A stretch of DNA of 34,220 nucleotides from Muribaculaceae bacterium (GCA_017454355.1 JAFTDD010000055.1:1-34220); one strand, 5' to 3'; shown: positions 1-8,899, counted from the first letter of the stretch. Notes: generated by a model from the letters alone, not told the origin. Program-made: numbers and translations.

Positions 1-310
1 GGGCAGAATTTATTCTGCCCGATTGCCGATGGGCGGGCAGAATAAATTCTGCCCCTACAAGTAACCAAAGCCCCGTAGGGGCGACAGTCTCTACACGTTT
101 CTGTCGCCCTTACAGGGCTTTGTTTGAGAAAAAACTCTCACCATAGTCACGGGGGCTAGCGCCCCCGCCTAGGAACTGTCGCCCCTGACGGGGCTCACAT
201 TTGTCGCCGCTTGCGGCCACGCCAAGGCGAGGCCCTATAGTCTTTGACAATCCTAATGGATTTTACCGAACAGCAATAGTTGTGTATTGCGAGACGAAGT
301 CTCGTACCCA
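1..310. repeat. Hairpin-rich intergenic spacer
   Basis: No credible gene is seen here. The stretch is a series of palindromes. Two related ones lie at 1-20 and 35-54 (GGGCAGAA, short loop, TTCTGCCC). A long hairpin has arms at 66-87 and 101-122 with two mismatches and a 13-nt loop. A GC-only hairpin has arms 151-156 and 161-166. Positions 279-307 match, in reverse complement, the core of the 129-bp elements at 24463 and 26430. The TTCTGCCCCTACAAG string also occurs in the large repeats around 30260 and 31060. Function is unknown; these are likely dispersed non-coding elements. Confidence 0.7.
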
Positions 311-346
311 AAAACCGGCCGGTGCCTCAATCAAGAAGCACCGGCC
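311..346 (-). terminator. Intrinsic terminator after the EEP-family gene
   Basis: Perfect 9-bp arms GGCCGGTGC (317-325) and GCACCGGCC (338-346) enclose a 12-nt loop. Read on the minus strand the hairpin is followed by GGTTTTTGGG. It lies about 47 nt beyond the stop codon of the leftward gene that ends at 393, so it is a good rho-independent terminator for that gene. Confidence 0.7.
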
Positions 347-392
347 AATTATCGCAATTAGGACGCCCTAATTATGTATTACTAATTGTGAA

Positions 393-1496
393 TTATTTCA
401 CTTCCTTCACCAGATAGACAATCGTGGGGAAGTGGTCGCTGTAACCATTGAGGAACACGCCACCCGAGAACGTACGGAACGGGTAGCCCTGACGGTCGCC
501 CTCCTCGCTCTTGAGGAAGTAGCGGTTCAACACCTCGGCTCGGCTGAAGGTGAGCTGAGGCTTCTCCTTCGAGTCGTAGTGGCGGAAGAAGTAGCCGTTG
601 AACAGGATTTGGTCAAACAGGTTCCAGTTGCCACGATAGCCCAGCGTGCCGATGCCCTTGTCGAGCAATTTCCACCACGGGTTGTACAGGTCGTTGACCG
701 TCTTGCAGTCATCCAGGTCACGGTGACCGCCCAGCGTGACGGCACAGGCGCGGTCTTGCGGGTCATCGTTAAGGTCACCCATAAAGAAGATGCCCTGGTT
801 GGGGTCGTCGAGCAGCAGCGAGTCAATCGTGTGGCGAGCCATCGCGCCCGTGGCCTCGCGCAGCCAACTGCTCTTCTCCTGGCCACCCAAGCGCGACGGC
901 CAGTGGTTGACAATCACACTCACCTTCTCGCCGGCCAGCAGACCGGTGACGCACAACTGGTCACGGGTGCGGAAGGCGCGGCTATCGGGCTTCTCATAGG
1001 TCTCCTCGTACTTCTCCTCGTAACCGGCCATCTCAAAGTGTTCCTTGGTCAAGCGCTGGTTGGTGACGTTCAGCACCTTGAACACGCGCGGGTTGTAGAG
1101 CAAACCCACGTCCACGCCACGGCGGTCGGGACCGTCATGGTGCACAATCTGGTAGCGGCGGCTCTTGAGTTCGGGCTGGCGCACCAGATCCTCAAGAACA
1201 GTAATATTCTCAATCTCGCTCACGCCAATCAACGCCGGACCGTCGGGGGTGCCGGGCGTCACAATTTGGCTGATGGCGTAGGCCATATTGTGCTGCTTCT
1301 TCCAGTACTTTTCAGAGTTCCACTGGCGCGCGCCGTTGGGCGAGAACTCCAAGTCATACACGCCATTGTTGTTGATCGTGTCGAACAAGTTCTCGAGGTT
1401 GTAGAACATCACGCCATACATCTGGTAACGGCGTTCTTGAGCCAAAGCAGGCAGCACAAGCAATGCCGCCAAGGCAATCATTAGCAATTTTTTCAT
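393..1496 (-). CDS. Endonuclease/exonuclease/phosphatase family protein, exported
   Basis: A 367-aa protein of the EEP (DNase I-like) fold, which hydrolyses phosphodiester or phosphomonoester bonds using a divalent metal. A signal peptide is visible (MKKLLMIALAALLVLPALAQ), so it probably acts in the periplasm or outside the cell. Family motifs are in order: FYNLENLFD near residue 31, the metal-binding Glu in GVSEIEN (about 92), VNHWPSR (about 197), GDLNDDP (about 240) and SDHFP near the C terminus. This set is typical of Bacteroidetes secreted EEP proteins of about 340-370 aa. The substrate cannot be told from sequence; nucleic acid, phosphoinositide or sugar phosphate are all possible. It stands alone, with its own terminator. 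Confidence 0.88.
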   Translation of the reverse strand: MKKLLMIALAALLVLPALAQERRYQMYGVMFYNLENLFDTINNNGVYDLEFSPNGARQWNSEKYWKKQHNMAYAISQIVTPGTPDGPALIGVSEIENITVLEDLVRQPELKSRRYQIVHHDGPDRRGVDVGLLYNPRVFKVLNVTNQRLTKEHFEMAGYEEKYEETYEKPDSRAFRTRDQLCVTGLLAGEKVSVIVNHWPSRLGGQEKSSWLREATGAMARHTIDSLLLDDPNQGIFFMGDLNDDPQDRACAVTLGGHRDLDDCKTVNDLYNPWWKLLDKGIGTLGYRGNWNLFDQILFNGYFFRHYDSKEKPQLTFSRAEVLNRYFLKSEEGDRQGYPFRTFSGGVFLNGYSDHFPTIVYLVKEVK

Positions 1497-1631
1497 CTCG
1501 GTTGTGGTATTCGTTTGTAAAAATTATGATTAGCACTTTTGGTGAGAACACTATATGCTATCCTCACAATGCGCAAATTTACAACAAAAAGTTGAATTGG
1601 CAAAATATCTTAAAAAAAAGTTAAACTTTCA

Positions 1632-1661
1632 TTGTCGTATGGCACATTTTTACTACCTTTG
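1632..1661 (+). promoter_or_regulatory. Promoter for tRNA-Ser
   Basis: A Bacteroidetes-type -7 box TACCTTTG lies at 1654-1661, with a TTG -33 element at 1632-1634 and 19 bp between them. The tRNA begins 38 nt downstream. Confidence 0.6.
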
Positions 1662-1698
1662 CACCCGCGTTTGGACCAAGAACGGTCAACCTTTTATT

Positions 1699-1786
1699 GG
1701 AGTGATGCTCGAGCGGTTGAAGAGGCACGCCTGGAAAGCGTGTAAACGTCAAAAGCGTTTCGGGGGTTCGAATCCCCCTCACTCCG
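1699..1786 (+). tRNA. tRNA-Ser(GGA)
   Basis: An 88-nt cloverleaf. Acceptor GGAGTGA (1699-1705) pairs with TCACTCC (1779-1785) and the discriminator base is G. The anticodon stem CACGC/GCGTG encloses CTGGAAA, giving anticodon GGA (reads UCC/UCU). A long variable arm follows, as expected for a class II tRNA-Ser, then a T arm with GGTTCGAATCC. The 3' CCA is not encoded, as is common in Bacteroidales. Confidence 0.95.
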
Positions 1787-1887
1787 CACTTCCCCGTTCT
1801 CGGGGAAAATGCTTGCCGCGTGGTTAGGGTCCGGCCTTGGCCCGGACGCTTGCCACGCCGGTTGATTGTGCGACAGGAGCAGACCTT

Positions 1888-2661
1888 ATGTCACTGGGCA
1901 ACGACATACTGCAACTTGCCGACGACACAACGTGTGCCGTTGAGCGTCAGTGGCTCGACCGGGCAATGGCCGAGGCACCCTACTGCACATTGCCGATGCT
2001 ACTCTACCTCGAGCGCAACGGCACAACCGGCAACGACGACCTGCTGGCACGACTGGCAATCCTCTCGCCCGATAGGCAAGCGCTCGCGCTCAGGCTCGGA
2101 CGCGATGTCGAGAAGTTCCACAACTTCTATCCCGCCGCGCCACAAACGCCCACGCCGGCCACCGACGACGCCATCGACCGCTTCCTCGACAACTACGGCA
2201 CAGGCACAAGCCAACGGGAAATCGAAGTGCTCAGCCAGGCAATCTTCAACCCGCAGCCCGACTATGCCGACATACTCGCCGCACAGGAGAAGAACGACAA
2301 GCAACCTCACGGCGACAACAGCAGCGGTGACGCTCAAGACCGGCTCATCGACAACTTCATCGCCGATGCCCAAGAACGCGAGCAACGCCTCGCCGACGAA
2401 GCGACACAGCAGCACGTCGACAGCATCGAGGCCGCCGCGGTGGCAACAACACCCGTCAACGAGCCCGACCAGCCAAAGGCCGGAATGCTCACCGAGGGAC
2501 TGGCGCAACTCTACATCGCGCGAGGCAAATATGACCGCGCGCTGGAAATTATCAAGGCTCTGAACTTGAAATTTCCGGAAAAAAGTGTTTACTTTGCAAC
2601 TCAAATCCGTTTCTTAAAGAAACTGATGCTCAACGAAAAATATTTAAACAACAATAAATAA
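1888..2661 (+). CDS. TPR-like protein of unknown function, upstream of secG
   Basis: A 257-aa protein with no enzymatic motif that I recognise. The N-terminal third is helical. The middle is rich in Ala, Asp, Glu and Gln and looks like a flexible linker. The last 60 residues (LAQLYIARGKYDRALEIIKA and following) look like a single tetratricopeptide-type helical pair. The start chosen is ATG 1888, preceded by AGGAG at 1875-1879 (8-nt spacing); an upstream in-frame TTG at 1837 would add 17 residues lying in GC-rich leader and is less likely. Only 9 nt separate it from secG, so the two are probably cotranscribed. From memory, similar TPR-tailed proteins sit next to secG in other Bacteroidales, so a link to secretion or envelope function is possible but unproven. 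Confidence 0.75.
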   Translation: MSLGNDILQLADDTTCAVERQWLDRAMAEAPYCTLPMLLYLERNGTTGNDDLLARLAILSPDRQALALRLGRDVEKFHNFYPAAPQTPTPATDDAIDRFLDNYGTGTSQREIEVLSQAIFNPQPDYADILAAQEKNDKQPHGDNSSGDAQDRLIDNFIADAQEREQRLADEATQQHVDSIEAAAVATTPVNEPDQPKAGMLTEGLAQLYIARGKYDRALEIIKALNLKFPEKSVYFATQIRFLKKLMLNEKYLNNNK

Positions 2662-2670
2662 AGAGATTAA

Positions 2671-3042
2671 ATGTACACTCTACTTGCAATTCTCATCGCA
2701 CTGGCATCGCTGCTGCTCATCGGCGCGGTGCTCATCCAGAAGTCCAAGGGTGGCGGTCTGGCTCAGAACGTGGGCGGCTACAACCAATATATGGGCGTGC
2801 GTAAAACCACCGAGTTTATCGAGAAGGTGACCTGGGGACTCGCCATCTTTATCTGCGTCCTCAGCATTGCCACCGCTTTCCTCGGCTCCAGCACCACCGC
2901 CACGGCCGACCAGCCCCAAATCAAGGAGCTCAAGGTGAACGACACTCAGGCACCGGCATTTGAGACACCCGCCGCTCCGGCCGCCGATGCCCAGCAGGCT
3001 GCTCCCGCCGCTCCCGCCGCTCCCGCTCCCGAGGCAAAGTAA
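2671..3042 (+). CDS. secG: Preprotein translocase subunit SecG
   Basis: A 123-aa membrane subunit of the SecYEG channel that aids protein export across the inner membrane. There are two hydrophobic segments, residues 2-21 and about 50-70. The SecG loop between them has the family signature LIQKSKGGGLAQNVGG (residues 21-36), followed by GVRKTTEFIEKVTW. The C-terminal 45 residues are a low-complexity Ala/Pro tail (APAAPAAPAPEAK), a common extension in Bacteroidetes SecG. ATG 2671 follows the upstream stop by 9 nt. Confidence 0.93.
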   Translation: MYTLLAILIALASLLLIGAVLIQKSKGGGLAQNVGGYNQYMGVRKTTEFIEKVTWGLAIFICVLSIATAFLGSSTTATADQPQIKELKVNDTQAPAFETPAAPAADAQQAAPAAPAAPAPEAK

Positions 3043-3158
3043 CAATCACTACCCCTCCACGCGCCGCAACCATCGCGGCCGTGACCGCACACAGCACGCC
3101 CCGTCATCGGCTCCTCGTCGATGAGGTGCGTGCTATTGTGGTTTCCATTCTCATCAAT

Positions 3159-4148
3159 ATGAACAACTCCCTCCTCAACAAACTTGCCGCTGCCGCACTT
3201 GCCGTGACCCTGGCCACCTCATGTGGCGCGTCAACAGCCGATAGCGGCGACAATAACGCCAAGGCGCAGGCCGTCACCGCAGCCCTGCCACAATGCAGCG
3301 GCGACAGCGCCATGGTGCTCGTGGTGAAGCAGTGTGACATGGGGCCGCGGGTGCCCGGCACCGAGGCCCACGCGCGTTGTGCCACGTGGCTCAAAGACCG
3401 CTTGGCCTCGCTCGCCGACACCGTCATCGAGCAGCAGGCGCCGGTCACCACATTTGACGGCACGCGCCTCACCGCGCGCAACATCATCGCCGCCTTCAAT
3501 CCCGAGGCCGCGCAAAGAATACTCCTACTCTCCCACTACGACTGCCGCCCCTGGGCCGACCACGACCCCGACGCGGCACGACGTCGCGACCCCGTCATGG
3601 GAGCCAACGATGGCGCAAGCGGCACTGCAGTGCTGCTCGAACTCGCGCGCGTGATGCGTGACAAAAAGCCGTCCATCGGCATCGACATCCTTCTGGTGGA
3701 CGTCGAGGACTGGGGAGACAGCGACAGTGACGCCCCCGACAGTTGGGCACTGGGCACACAATACTGGGCAGAGCATCCCCACGTGGCCGGATACAAACCG
3801 ATGATGGCAATCCTCCTCGACATGGTAGGCGCAAAGGGAGCGACATTCATGCGCGAGCAGTTCAGCGACTATTATGCCGGCGACATCGTCAATCTGGTGT
3901 GGCGCAAGGCCCGGGCGGCCGGCGCCGGCAACCTCTTTGTCAACAGTGTGGGCGGTGCTGTCAACGACGACCACGTGCCATTGCTGCAAGCCGGCATCCC
4001 GGCCATCGACATCATCGACCTCCGCCCCGGCAGCGACCACGGCTTCTTCCCCCATTGGCACACCACCGCCGACACCCCCGACAAACTCGACCCCGCCACC
4101 CTCCAAGCCGTGGGCAACACCCTGCTCGCCGTCATCTACAACCAATAA
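3159..4148 (+). CDS. M28-family peptidase / glutaminyl-cyclase-like lipoprotein
   Basis: A 329-aa predicted zinc-dependent lipoprotein. The start chosen is ATG 3159 because it opens a lipoprotein signal with lipobox LATSC; an upstream GTG at 3081 would place 26 polar residues ahead of it. The M28 metal-ligand pattern is visible: SHYDCRPWAD, then GANDGASG, then VDVEDWG, then DMVG, then DDHVPL, and a final SDHGFFPHWHT. This arrangement (SHYD-RPWAD plus DVEDWG) is closer to the glutaminyl-peptide cyclotransferase branch than to classical aminopeptidases. The likely role is N-terminal pyroglutamate formation on exported proteins, or aminopeptidase activity. The next gene starts 14 nt downstream. 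Confidence 0.88.
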   Translation: MNNSLLNKLAAAALAVTLATSCGASTADSGDNNAKAQAVTAALPQCSGDSAMVLVVKQCDMGPRVPGTEAHARCATWLKDRLASLADTVIEQQAPVTTFDGTRLTARNIIAAFNPEAAQRILLLSHYDCRPWADHDPDAARRRDPVMGANDGASGTAVLLELARVMRDKKPSIGIDILLVDVEDWGDSDSDAPDSWALGTQYWAEHPHVAGYKPMMAILLDMVGAKGATFMREQFSDYYAGDIVNLVWRKARAAGAGNLFVNSVGGAVNDDHVPLLQAGIPAIDIIDLRPGSDHGFFPHWHTTADTPDKLDPATLQAVGNTLLAVIYNQ

Positions 4149-4162
4149 ACATTCCCCATCAC

Positions 4163-5116
4163 ATGAAACCAATGATAAAGTATAGGGGCGGTAAGTCCAG
4201 AGAGTTACCTCAATTACTGGGCTTTATACCCCGTTTTAAGGGAAGATATATAGAACCTTTTTTCGGTGGAGGCGCATTATTCTTCCATCTTGAGCCTCGT
4301 ATGTCCATCATTAGCGACATCAATGCCAAACTAATGAAATTCTACATTGGTGTCCGTGATGACTATATGCGATTAAGAGAAGAGCTTGATGAAATAGAAA
4401 GCATCTATCGCCAGAACCGGCTGGAATTTGAGCACGAGAAAGCAGAGCGTCCCACAGAGCGCGTCATGGATAACAATGAAACGCTTTATTATAGGCTTCG
4501 CGCTCAGTTCAATGACTTGGAGCCAAAGGTGTATTCAGAGGCTGCCTTATATTTTTACATAAACAAGACAGCCTATTCCGGCATGATAAGATATAATTCC
4601 AAAGGCGAGTTCAATGTCCCATTCGGACGTTATCCAAATCTCAATACGGATGTAATAACCGCCGGACACAGTTTACTGCTTCAACGGGCCACAATCATGT
4701 GTGCCGATTATAGCGAAGTCTTCGCGATGTGCAATGAGGACGATTTTATATTTCTTGACCCACCCTACGACTGCACTTTCTCTGACTATGGAAATCAAGA
4801 GTATCGCGATGGGTTTAACAGCGATGAGCACCACCGATTGGCAAAAGCCTTCTACGACTTACCGTGCAAGGCCCTGATGGTGATTGGCCGCACTCCATTG
4901 ATTGAGGAACTTTACGGAAATGATATCATTTACGAGTATCCTAAACAATACGCCGTCAACATCAGGAATCGTTTCAAGTCAAGCGCCAATCATGTGCTGA
5001 TAGCCAACTATCGGAAAGAGGAGTTATTGCAAGATACTATAAGTTATCCCGAAAAGATAGAGATTCTTCAACCCACATTATTTGAGCCCAAGACGAAATA
5101 TGGCAAAAAAGATTGA
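4163..5116 (+). CDS. D12-class DNA adenine N6-methyltransferase (Dam-like)
   Basis: A 317-aa SAM-dependent enzyme that would methylate adenine in its recognition site. KYRGGKSRELP at residues 6-16 is the N-terminal SAM-binding motif, EPFFGGGALFF (about 31-41) is the FxGxG-type motif, and DPPYD (199-203) is the catalytic motif IV of alpha-group (D12/Dam) methyltransferases. Between these is a Glu/Arg-rich helical stretch (about residues 70-110), then the target-recognition part. It overlaps the endonuclease gene by 17 nt and sits only 14 nt after the M28 gene, with no promoter of its own seen. Base composition is clearly more AT-rich than the flanking peptidase genes, which suggests transfer. 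It is most likely the protective half of the R-M pair. Confidence 0.92.
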   Translation: MKPMIKYRGGKSRELPQLLGFIPRFKGRYIEPFFGGGALFFHLEPRMSIISDINAKLMKFYIGVRDDYMRLREELDEIESIYRQNRLEFEHEKAERPTERVMDNNETLYYRLRAQFNDLEPKVYSEAALYFYINKTAYSGMIRYNSKGEFNVPFGRYPNLNTDVITAGHSLLLQRATIMCADYSEVFAMCNEDDFIFLDPPYDCTFSDYGNQEYRDGFNSDEHHRLAKAFYDLPCKALMVIGRTPLIEELYGNDIIYEYPKQYAVNIRNRFKSSANHVLIANYRKEELLQDTISYPEKIEILQPTLFEPKTKYGKKD

Positions 5117-6806
5117 CAGTCAGGTGCTATTCATCACCACATCACCGCGCTCGCCGCTAAAAATGATACCGGAGATTGAATTACTTGTCTCAAAATTTAA
5201 GGGACAAGTCTGGAACCATGAAACACAAACGCGCTTCATGAACTTGTTGAGCGAAGAAGACTACTTTCATGGTAAGGGAGAGAACGACCCTGCCTTCAGC
5301 GCAAGAGACCGCATCAACCGGGCTCCCAAGTCCTTGGGATTTATTAATCTGAAACCCACCATCCAACTTACGCCTGCCGGTGACAGATTGCTGAATTCCA
5401 AATTTCAAGGTGAAGTTCTGTTAAGGCAACTGCTCAAATTTCAGATTCCCTCCCCATTCCATAAGCCATCAGAAAAAGCGGCTCATTTTCATATCAAGCC
5501 ATATCTTGAAATTCTACGCCTTATTTATACTATTGGAAAGTTGAAGTTTGATGAGCTGCAAATATTCGGCATGCAACTCACAGATTACAGGGAATTTGAT
5601 AAAATTGTTGAGAAAATCAAAGTTTTCCGTAACGATGCCGCTGCACATAATGGAAGTTATCGAACGTTTGTCGCCAAAGTTATAGAGTGCGAGTTAACGC
5701 TGCTTTTTCGTTCAAGGATATCAGGAGGAAACACAAAAACCCGTGAATCATCAGACAAATCGTTGGCAAAATTCCTTAAAACACAACGCAATAATATGCG
5801 TGATTATGCCGATGCCTGCGTGCGCTACTTGAGAGCCACCGGCCTCGTTGATGTTTCAAATGTGGGAAAAACGCTATCTATTGCTTCCTCAAGAATGGCC
5901 GATGTGGAATATATTCTCACCAACGTTGAGCGAGAACCGGCATGTTTTGAAGATGATACTTCTTATATCAATTATCTCGGCAACGCGACTTTGCCTCGAT
6001 TGCTCACTGATAACAAAGAATTACTGTTCAAAAATATCAAATCTCAATTTCCAAACGCAATAATAAGTGACAACTTTTCTCTTGAGCAACTAAAAGAAAT
6101 GTTACTCGACTTGGTTGAGGAGCGAAAAAACAACGCTATTAAAACTGAAGTCACTAGCATCAAAGAATATAAGAGATATAATGACATTCAACAAATGTTT
6201 GGTCTTATTACCGATGGGGAAGTATATGATGCCCCATTGATGATGGAATGGAACACGTGGCGGGCTATGACGATGCTTGACGGAGGCAACATAATCGCAA
6301 ATTTAAGTTTTGACGACTTTGGGCAGCCTCTTTCCACAGCCGGCGGCAACTTGCCGGATATTATCTGCGACTATGGCGACTTCATGGTCTGCGTTGAAGT
6401 CACACTATCATCAGGGCAACGACAGTATGATATGGAAGGAGAATCCGTTACCCGTCACATAGGAAAACTTAACAAAAGTGCCAATAGACCTTGTTTCGGC
6501 CTATTTGTGGCACCAACAATAAACGAGGCGGTTGTGGGACATTTTTACATTCTGCAACATATCAACCTCGTTATGTACGGAGGCAAACTCAATATTATCC
6601 CATTACCACTCAATATTTTCATGAAATTGTTGGAGGCTTCTTTTAACGCTCAAGAGAAACCACGCCCGGAACAGATACTTAGTCTATTCAAAACATCAGA
6701 GCAGATTATCGCGCAATGTGACAACGAGCAGGAATGGTACAACAGTCTCCTTAATAATATATCTATATGGCCTAATGAAACTAACTTTAATCAAAAAATG
6801 ATATGA
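5100..6806 (+). CDS. AlwI-family type II restriction endonuclease
   Basis: A 568-aa endonuclease. Family signatures near the N terminus are TTSPRSPLKMIPEIELL, DPAFSARDRINRAPKSLGF, KPTIQLTPAGDRLL and LLRQLLKFQIPSPFHKP, which I recognise as the AlwI/MlyI/nicking-enzyme family (AlwI cuts outside GGATC). The C-terminal nuclease domain has LPDIICDYGDF and then CVEVTLSSGQRQYDMEGES, with Glu near residue 433; this fits a PD-(D/E)xK core in which Thr replaces the usual Lys, as in that family. The start ATG 5100 is preferred over TTG 5082 because the family region begins right after it. It overlaps the methyltransferase by 17 nt and its TGA overlaps the next ATG. It looks intact. The exact recognition site is inferred. 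Confidence 0.88.
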   Translation: MAKKIDSQVLFITTSPRSPLKMIPEIELLVSKFKGQVWNHETQTRFMNLLSEEDYFHGKGENDPAFSARDRINRAPKSLGFINLKPTIQLTPAGDRLLNSKFQGEVLLRQLLKFQIPSPFHKPSEKAAHFHIKPYLEILRLIYTIGKLKFDELQIFGMQLTDYREFDKIVEKIKVFRNDAAAHNGSYRTFVAKVIECELTLLFRSRISGGNTKTRESSDKSLAKFLKTQRNNMRDYADACVRYLRATGLVDVSNVGKTLSIASSRMADVEYILTNVEREPACFEDDTSYINYLGNATLPRLLTDNKELLFKNIKSQFPNAIISDNFSLEQLKEMLLDLVEERKNNAIKTEVTSIKEYKRYNDIQQMFGLITDGEVYDAPLMMEWNTWRAMTMLDGGNIIANLSFDDFGQPLSTAGGNLPDIICDYGDFMVCVEVTLSSGQRQYDMEGESVTRHIGKLNKSANRPCFGLFVAPTINEAVVGHFYILQHINLVMYGGKLNIIPLPLNIFMKLLEASFNAQEKPRPEQILSLFKTSEQIIAQCDNEQEWYNSLLNNISIWPNETNFNQKMI

Positions 6807-8899
6807 GAACAATAACCACATTAATGCTTATGGGCATCATCACGGCATCGGCGGCCAAGCCGCTGAACTATCCCGTCGCGGCACGCGTCGACACCGTCGA
6901 CCACTACTTCGGCACCGCCGTGCCCGACCCTTACCGCTGGCTTGAGGACGACAACAGCGAGCAAACGGCCGCTTGGGTCAAGGCCGAGAACGCCGTCACA
7001 CGCGCCTATCTCGACCGCCTGCCACAGCGCAAGGCCATCCACAAGCGCCTCACCGAACTCGCCAACTACGCCAAGATGGGCGCGCCGTCGATCCACAACG
7101 GCAAGTATTACTTCTTCCGCAACAACGGCCTGCAGAACCAGAGCGTGCTCATGGCAGCCGACCGTCTGGGAGGCGAGGAGCGCGTCGTGCTTGACCCCAA
7201 CACGCTCAGCACAGACGGCACAGTCGCCTTGCAGCAACTCAACTTCTCGGACGACGGGCGATATCTGGCCTACGTCATCACCCGCAACGGCAGCGACTGG
7301 AACGAAATCTACGTGCTCGACCTCAACACCGGCAAGACGCTTGACGACCACATCATGTGGGCCAAGTTCACCGACGCGCAATGGCTGGGCGACGGCTTTT
7401 TCTACAGCGCCTACGACGCGCCGGAGGACGCCAAGTCGAGCAAAAACGAGTACCACAAGGTGATGTACCACCGCCTGGGCACACCCCAGAGCGAGGACTA
7501 TGTTGAGTATCGCAGCCACACCAACCCGCTGCTGTTCTATCAGGCACAAGTGGTGGGCGACCAGCGCTACGTGGTCATGTGGGAGAGCGATGGCGATGGC
7601 AACGCCCTCTACGTCAAGGACCTCAAAGACCGCAATCCGCATTACGTGAAGTTGGCCGACGGCATGAAGTACACCCGCAACGTCGTTGGTGTGCAGGACG
7701 GCCGCCTCATCGTGATGACCAACGAGGGCGCTCCGCGCTGGAAACTCGTGGCCTACGATGCCGAGCGCCTCTCCCCCGCCAATGTCAGCGAGTTCGTGCC
7801 AGAGCGAGAGTGGGTGCTCAGCGACGTCTCGATGGCCGGCGGACAGTTTATCCTCACCTACGACCGCGATGCCTCGTCCCACCCCTACCTCTTTGACAAG
7901 AACGGCAAGGAGATACGCGAGATTGCCCTGCCCACCTTTGGCAGCGTGGGCTTCAGCAGCCGGCAGAAGGAGAAAGAGGTCTTTTACACATTCTCCAGTT
8001 ACGTCTACCCCTCCACAATCTACCGCTACGACATGGCAACCGGCGAGAGCTCCCAAGTTTTCGCGCCCAAAGTAGCCCTCAAGAGTGCCGACTACGTCAC
8101 CGAGCAGGTGTTCTTCCCCAGCAAGGACGGCACACGCATTCCCATGTTCCTTATATATAAGAAAGGCCTCAAGAAAGACGGCAAGCGGCCGACGTTTGTC
8201 TACGGCTACGGCGGCTTCAACATCAGCATGAACCCCGTGTTCACTTACACGCGCACCCCGTTCACCATGCTCGACAAGGGCGGCATCTGTGCCTACGTCA
8301 ACCTGCGTGGCGGCGGCGAGTATGGCGAGCAGTGGCACGAGGCCGGCACCAAACTGCAGAAGCAGAACGTCTTTGACGACTTCATCGCCGCCGCCGAGTG
8401 GCTCATCGCTCAGGGCTACACATGTCCGGCAAAACTCGCCTGCAACGGCGGCAGCAACGGCGGACTGCTCGTGGGCGCCGTCGTCAACCAGCGACCTGAC
8501 CTCTGGGCCGCCGCAGTGCCGCAGGTGGGCGTGATGGACATGCTGCGCTACCACGAGTTCACCATCGGCTGGAACTGGGCTCATGACTACGGCCGCAGCG
8601 ACGACAACCCCGAGATGTTCCGCTACTTGCTCGGATACTCGCCGTTGCACAACATCAAGAACGACGGCACGCGCTATCCGGCCATCCTCGTCACCACCGG
8701 CGACCATGACGACCGCGTGGTGCCCGCCCACTCGTTCAAGTATGCCGCCACACTACAGGCCAGCGACACCGGCGACGCGCCCAAACTCATCCGCATCGAC
8801 ACCAATGCCGGCCACGGCCACAGCAAGCCGTTGAGCAAAATCATCGACGAGTACACCGACATCCAAGCCTTCATCATGGCCAACCTCGGCGTCAAGTAA
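6803..8899 (+). CDS. Prolyl oligopeptidase (S9A family serine peptidase), exported
   Basis: A 698-aa serine peptidase that cleaves short peptides after proline. A signal peptide precedes the mature start near LNYPVAARVDTVDHYFG. The canonical S9A opening DPYRWLEDDNSEQTAAWV is present, followed by a seven-bladed propeller region (about 70-410) and the alpha/beta-hydrolase domain with YGYGGFNISMNP, LRGGGEYGEQWH and the nucleophile motif GGSNGG. The Asp (GDHDDRV) and His (NAGHGHSKP) of the triad are also visible. Length is normal for the family. ATG 6803 overlaps the endonuclease stop in ATGA form, so translation may be coupled; an in-frame ATG at residue 8 or 10 could be the pre-insertion start. 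It is probably periplasmic. Confidence 0.93.
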   Translation: MRTITTLMLMGIITASAAKPLNYPVAARVDTVDHYFGTAVPDPYRWLEDDNSEQTAAWVKAENAVTRAYLDRLPQRKAIHKRLTELANYAKMGAPSIHNGKYYFFRNNGLQNQSVLMAADRLGGEERVVLDPNTLSTDGTVALQQLNFSDDGRYLAYVITRNGSDWNEIYVLDLNTGKTLDDHIMWAKFTDAQWLGDGFFYSAYDAPEDAKSSKNEYHKVMYHRLGTPQSEDYVEYRSHTNPLLFYQAQVVGDQRYVVMWESDGDGNALYVKDLKDRNPHYVKLADGMKYTRNVVGVQDGRLIVMTNEGAPRWKLVAYDAERLSPANVSEFVPEREWVLSDVSMAGGQFILTYDRDASSHPYLFDKNGKEIREIALPTFGSVGFSSRQKEKEVFYTFSSYVYPSTIYRYDMATGESSQVFAPKVALKSADYVTEQVFFPSKDGTRIPMFLIYKKGLKKDGKRPTFVYGYGGFNISMNPVFTYTRTPFTMLDKGGICAYVNLRGGGEYGEQWHEAGTKLQKQNVFDDFIAAAEWLIAQGYTCPAKLACNGGSNGGLLVGAVVNQRPDLWAAAVPQVGVMDMLRYHEFTIGWNWAHDYGRSDDNPEMFRYLLGYSPLHNIKNDGTRYPAILVTTGDHDDRVVPAHSFKYAATLQASDTGDAPKLIRIDTNAGHGHSKPLSKIIDEYTDIQAFIMANLGVK

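Noticed and set aside
432-1484. 350-aa open frame on the plus strand opposite the EEP gene
   Set aside because: Antisense shadow; the minus-strand protein has a signal peptide and all catalytic motifs.
1555-1827. 90-aa frame across tRNA-Ser
   Set aside because: It runs through the tRNA and its promoter, so it is not a gene.
6821-8731. 636-aa open frame on the minus strand opposite the S9 peptidase
   Set aside because: It mirrors the codon structure of a GC-rich gene with all S9 motifs on the plus strand; its translation is low-complexity Val/Ala/His and has no family motif.
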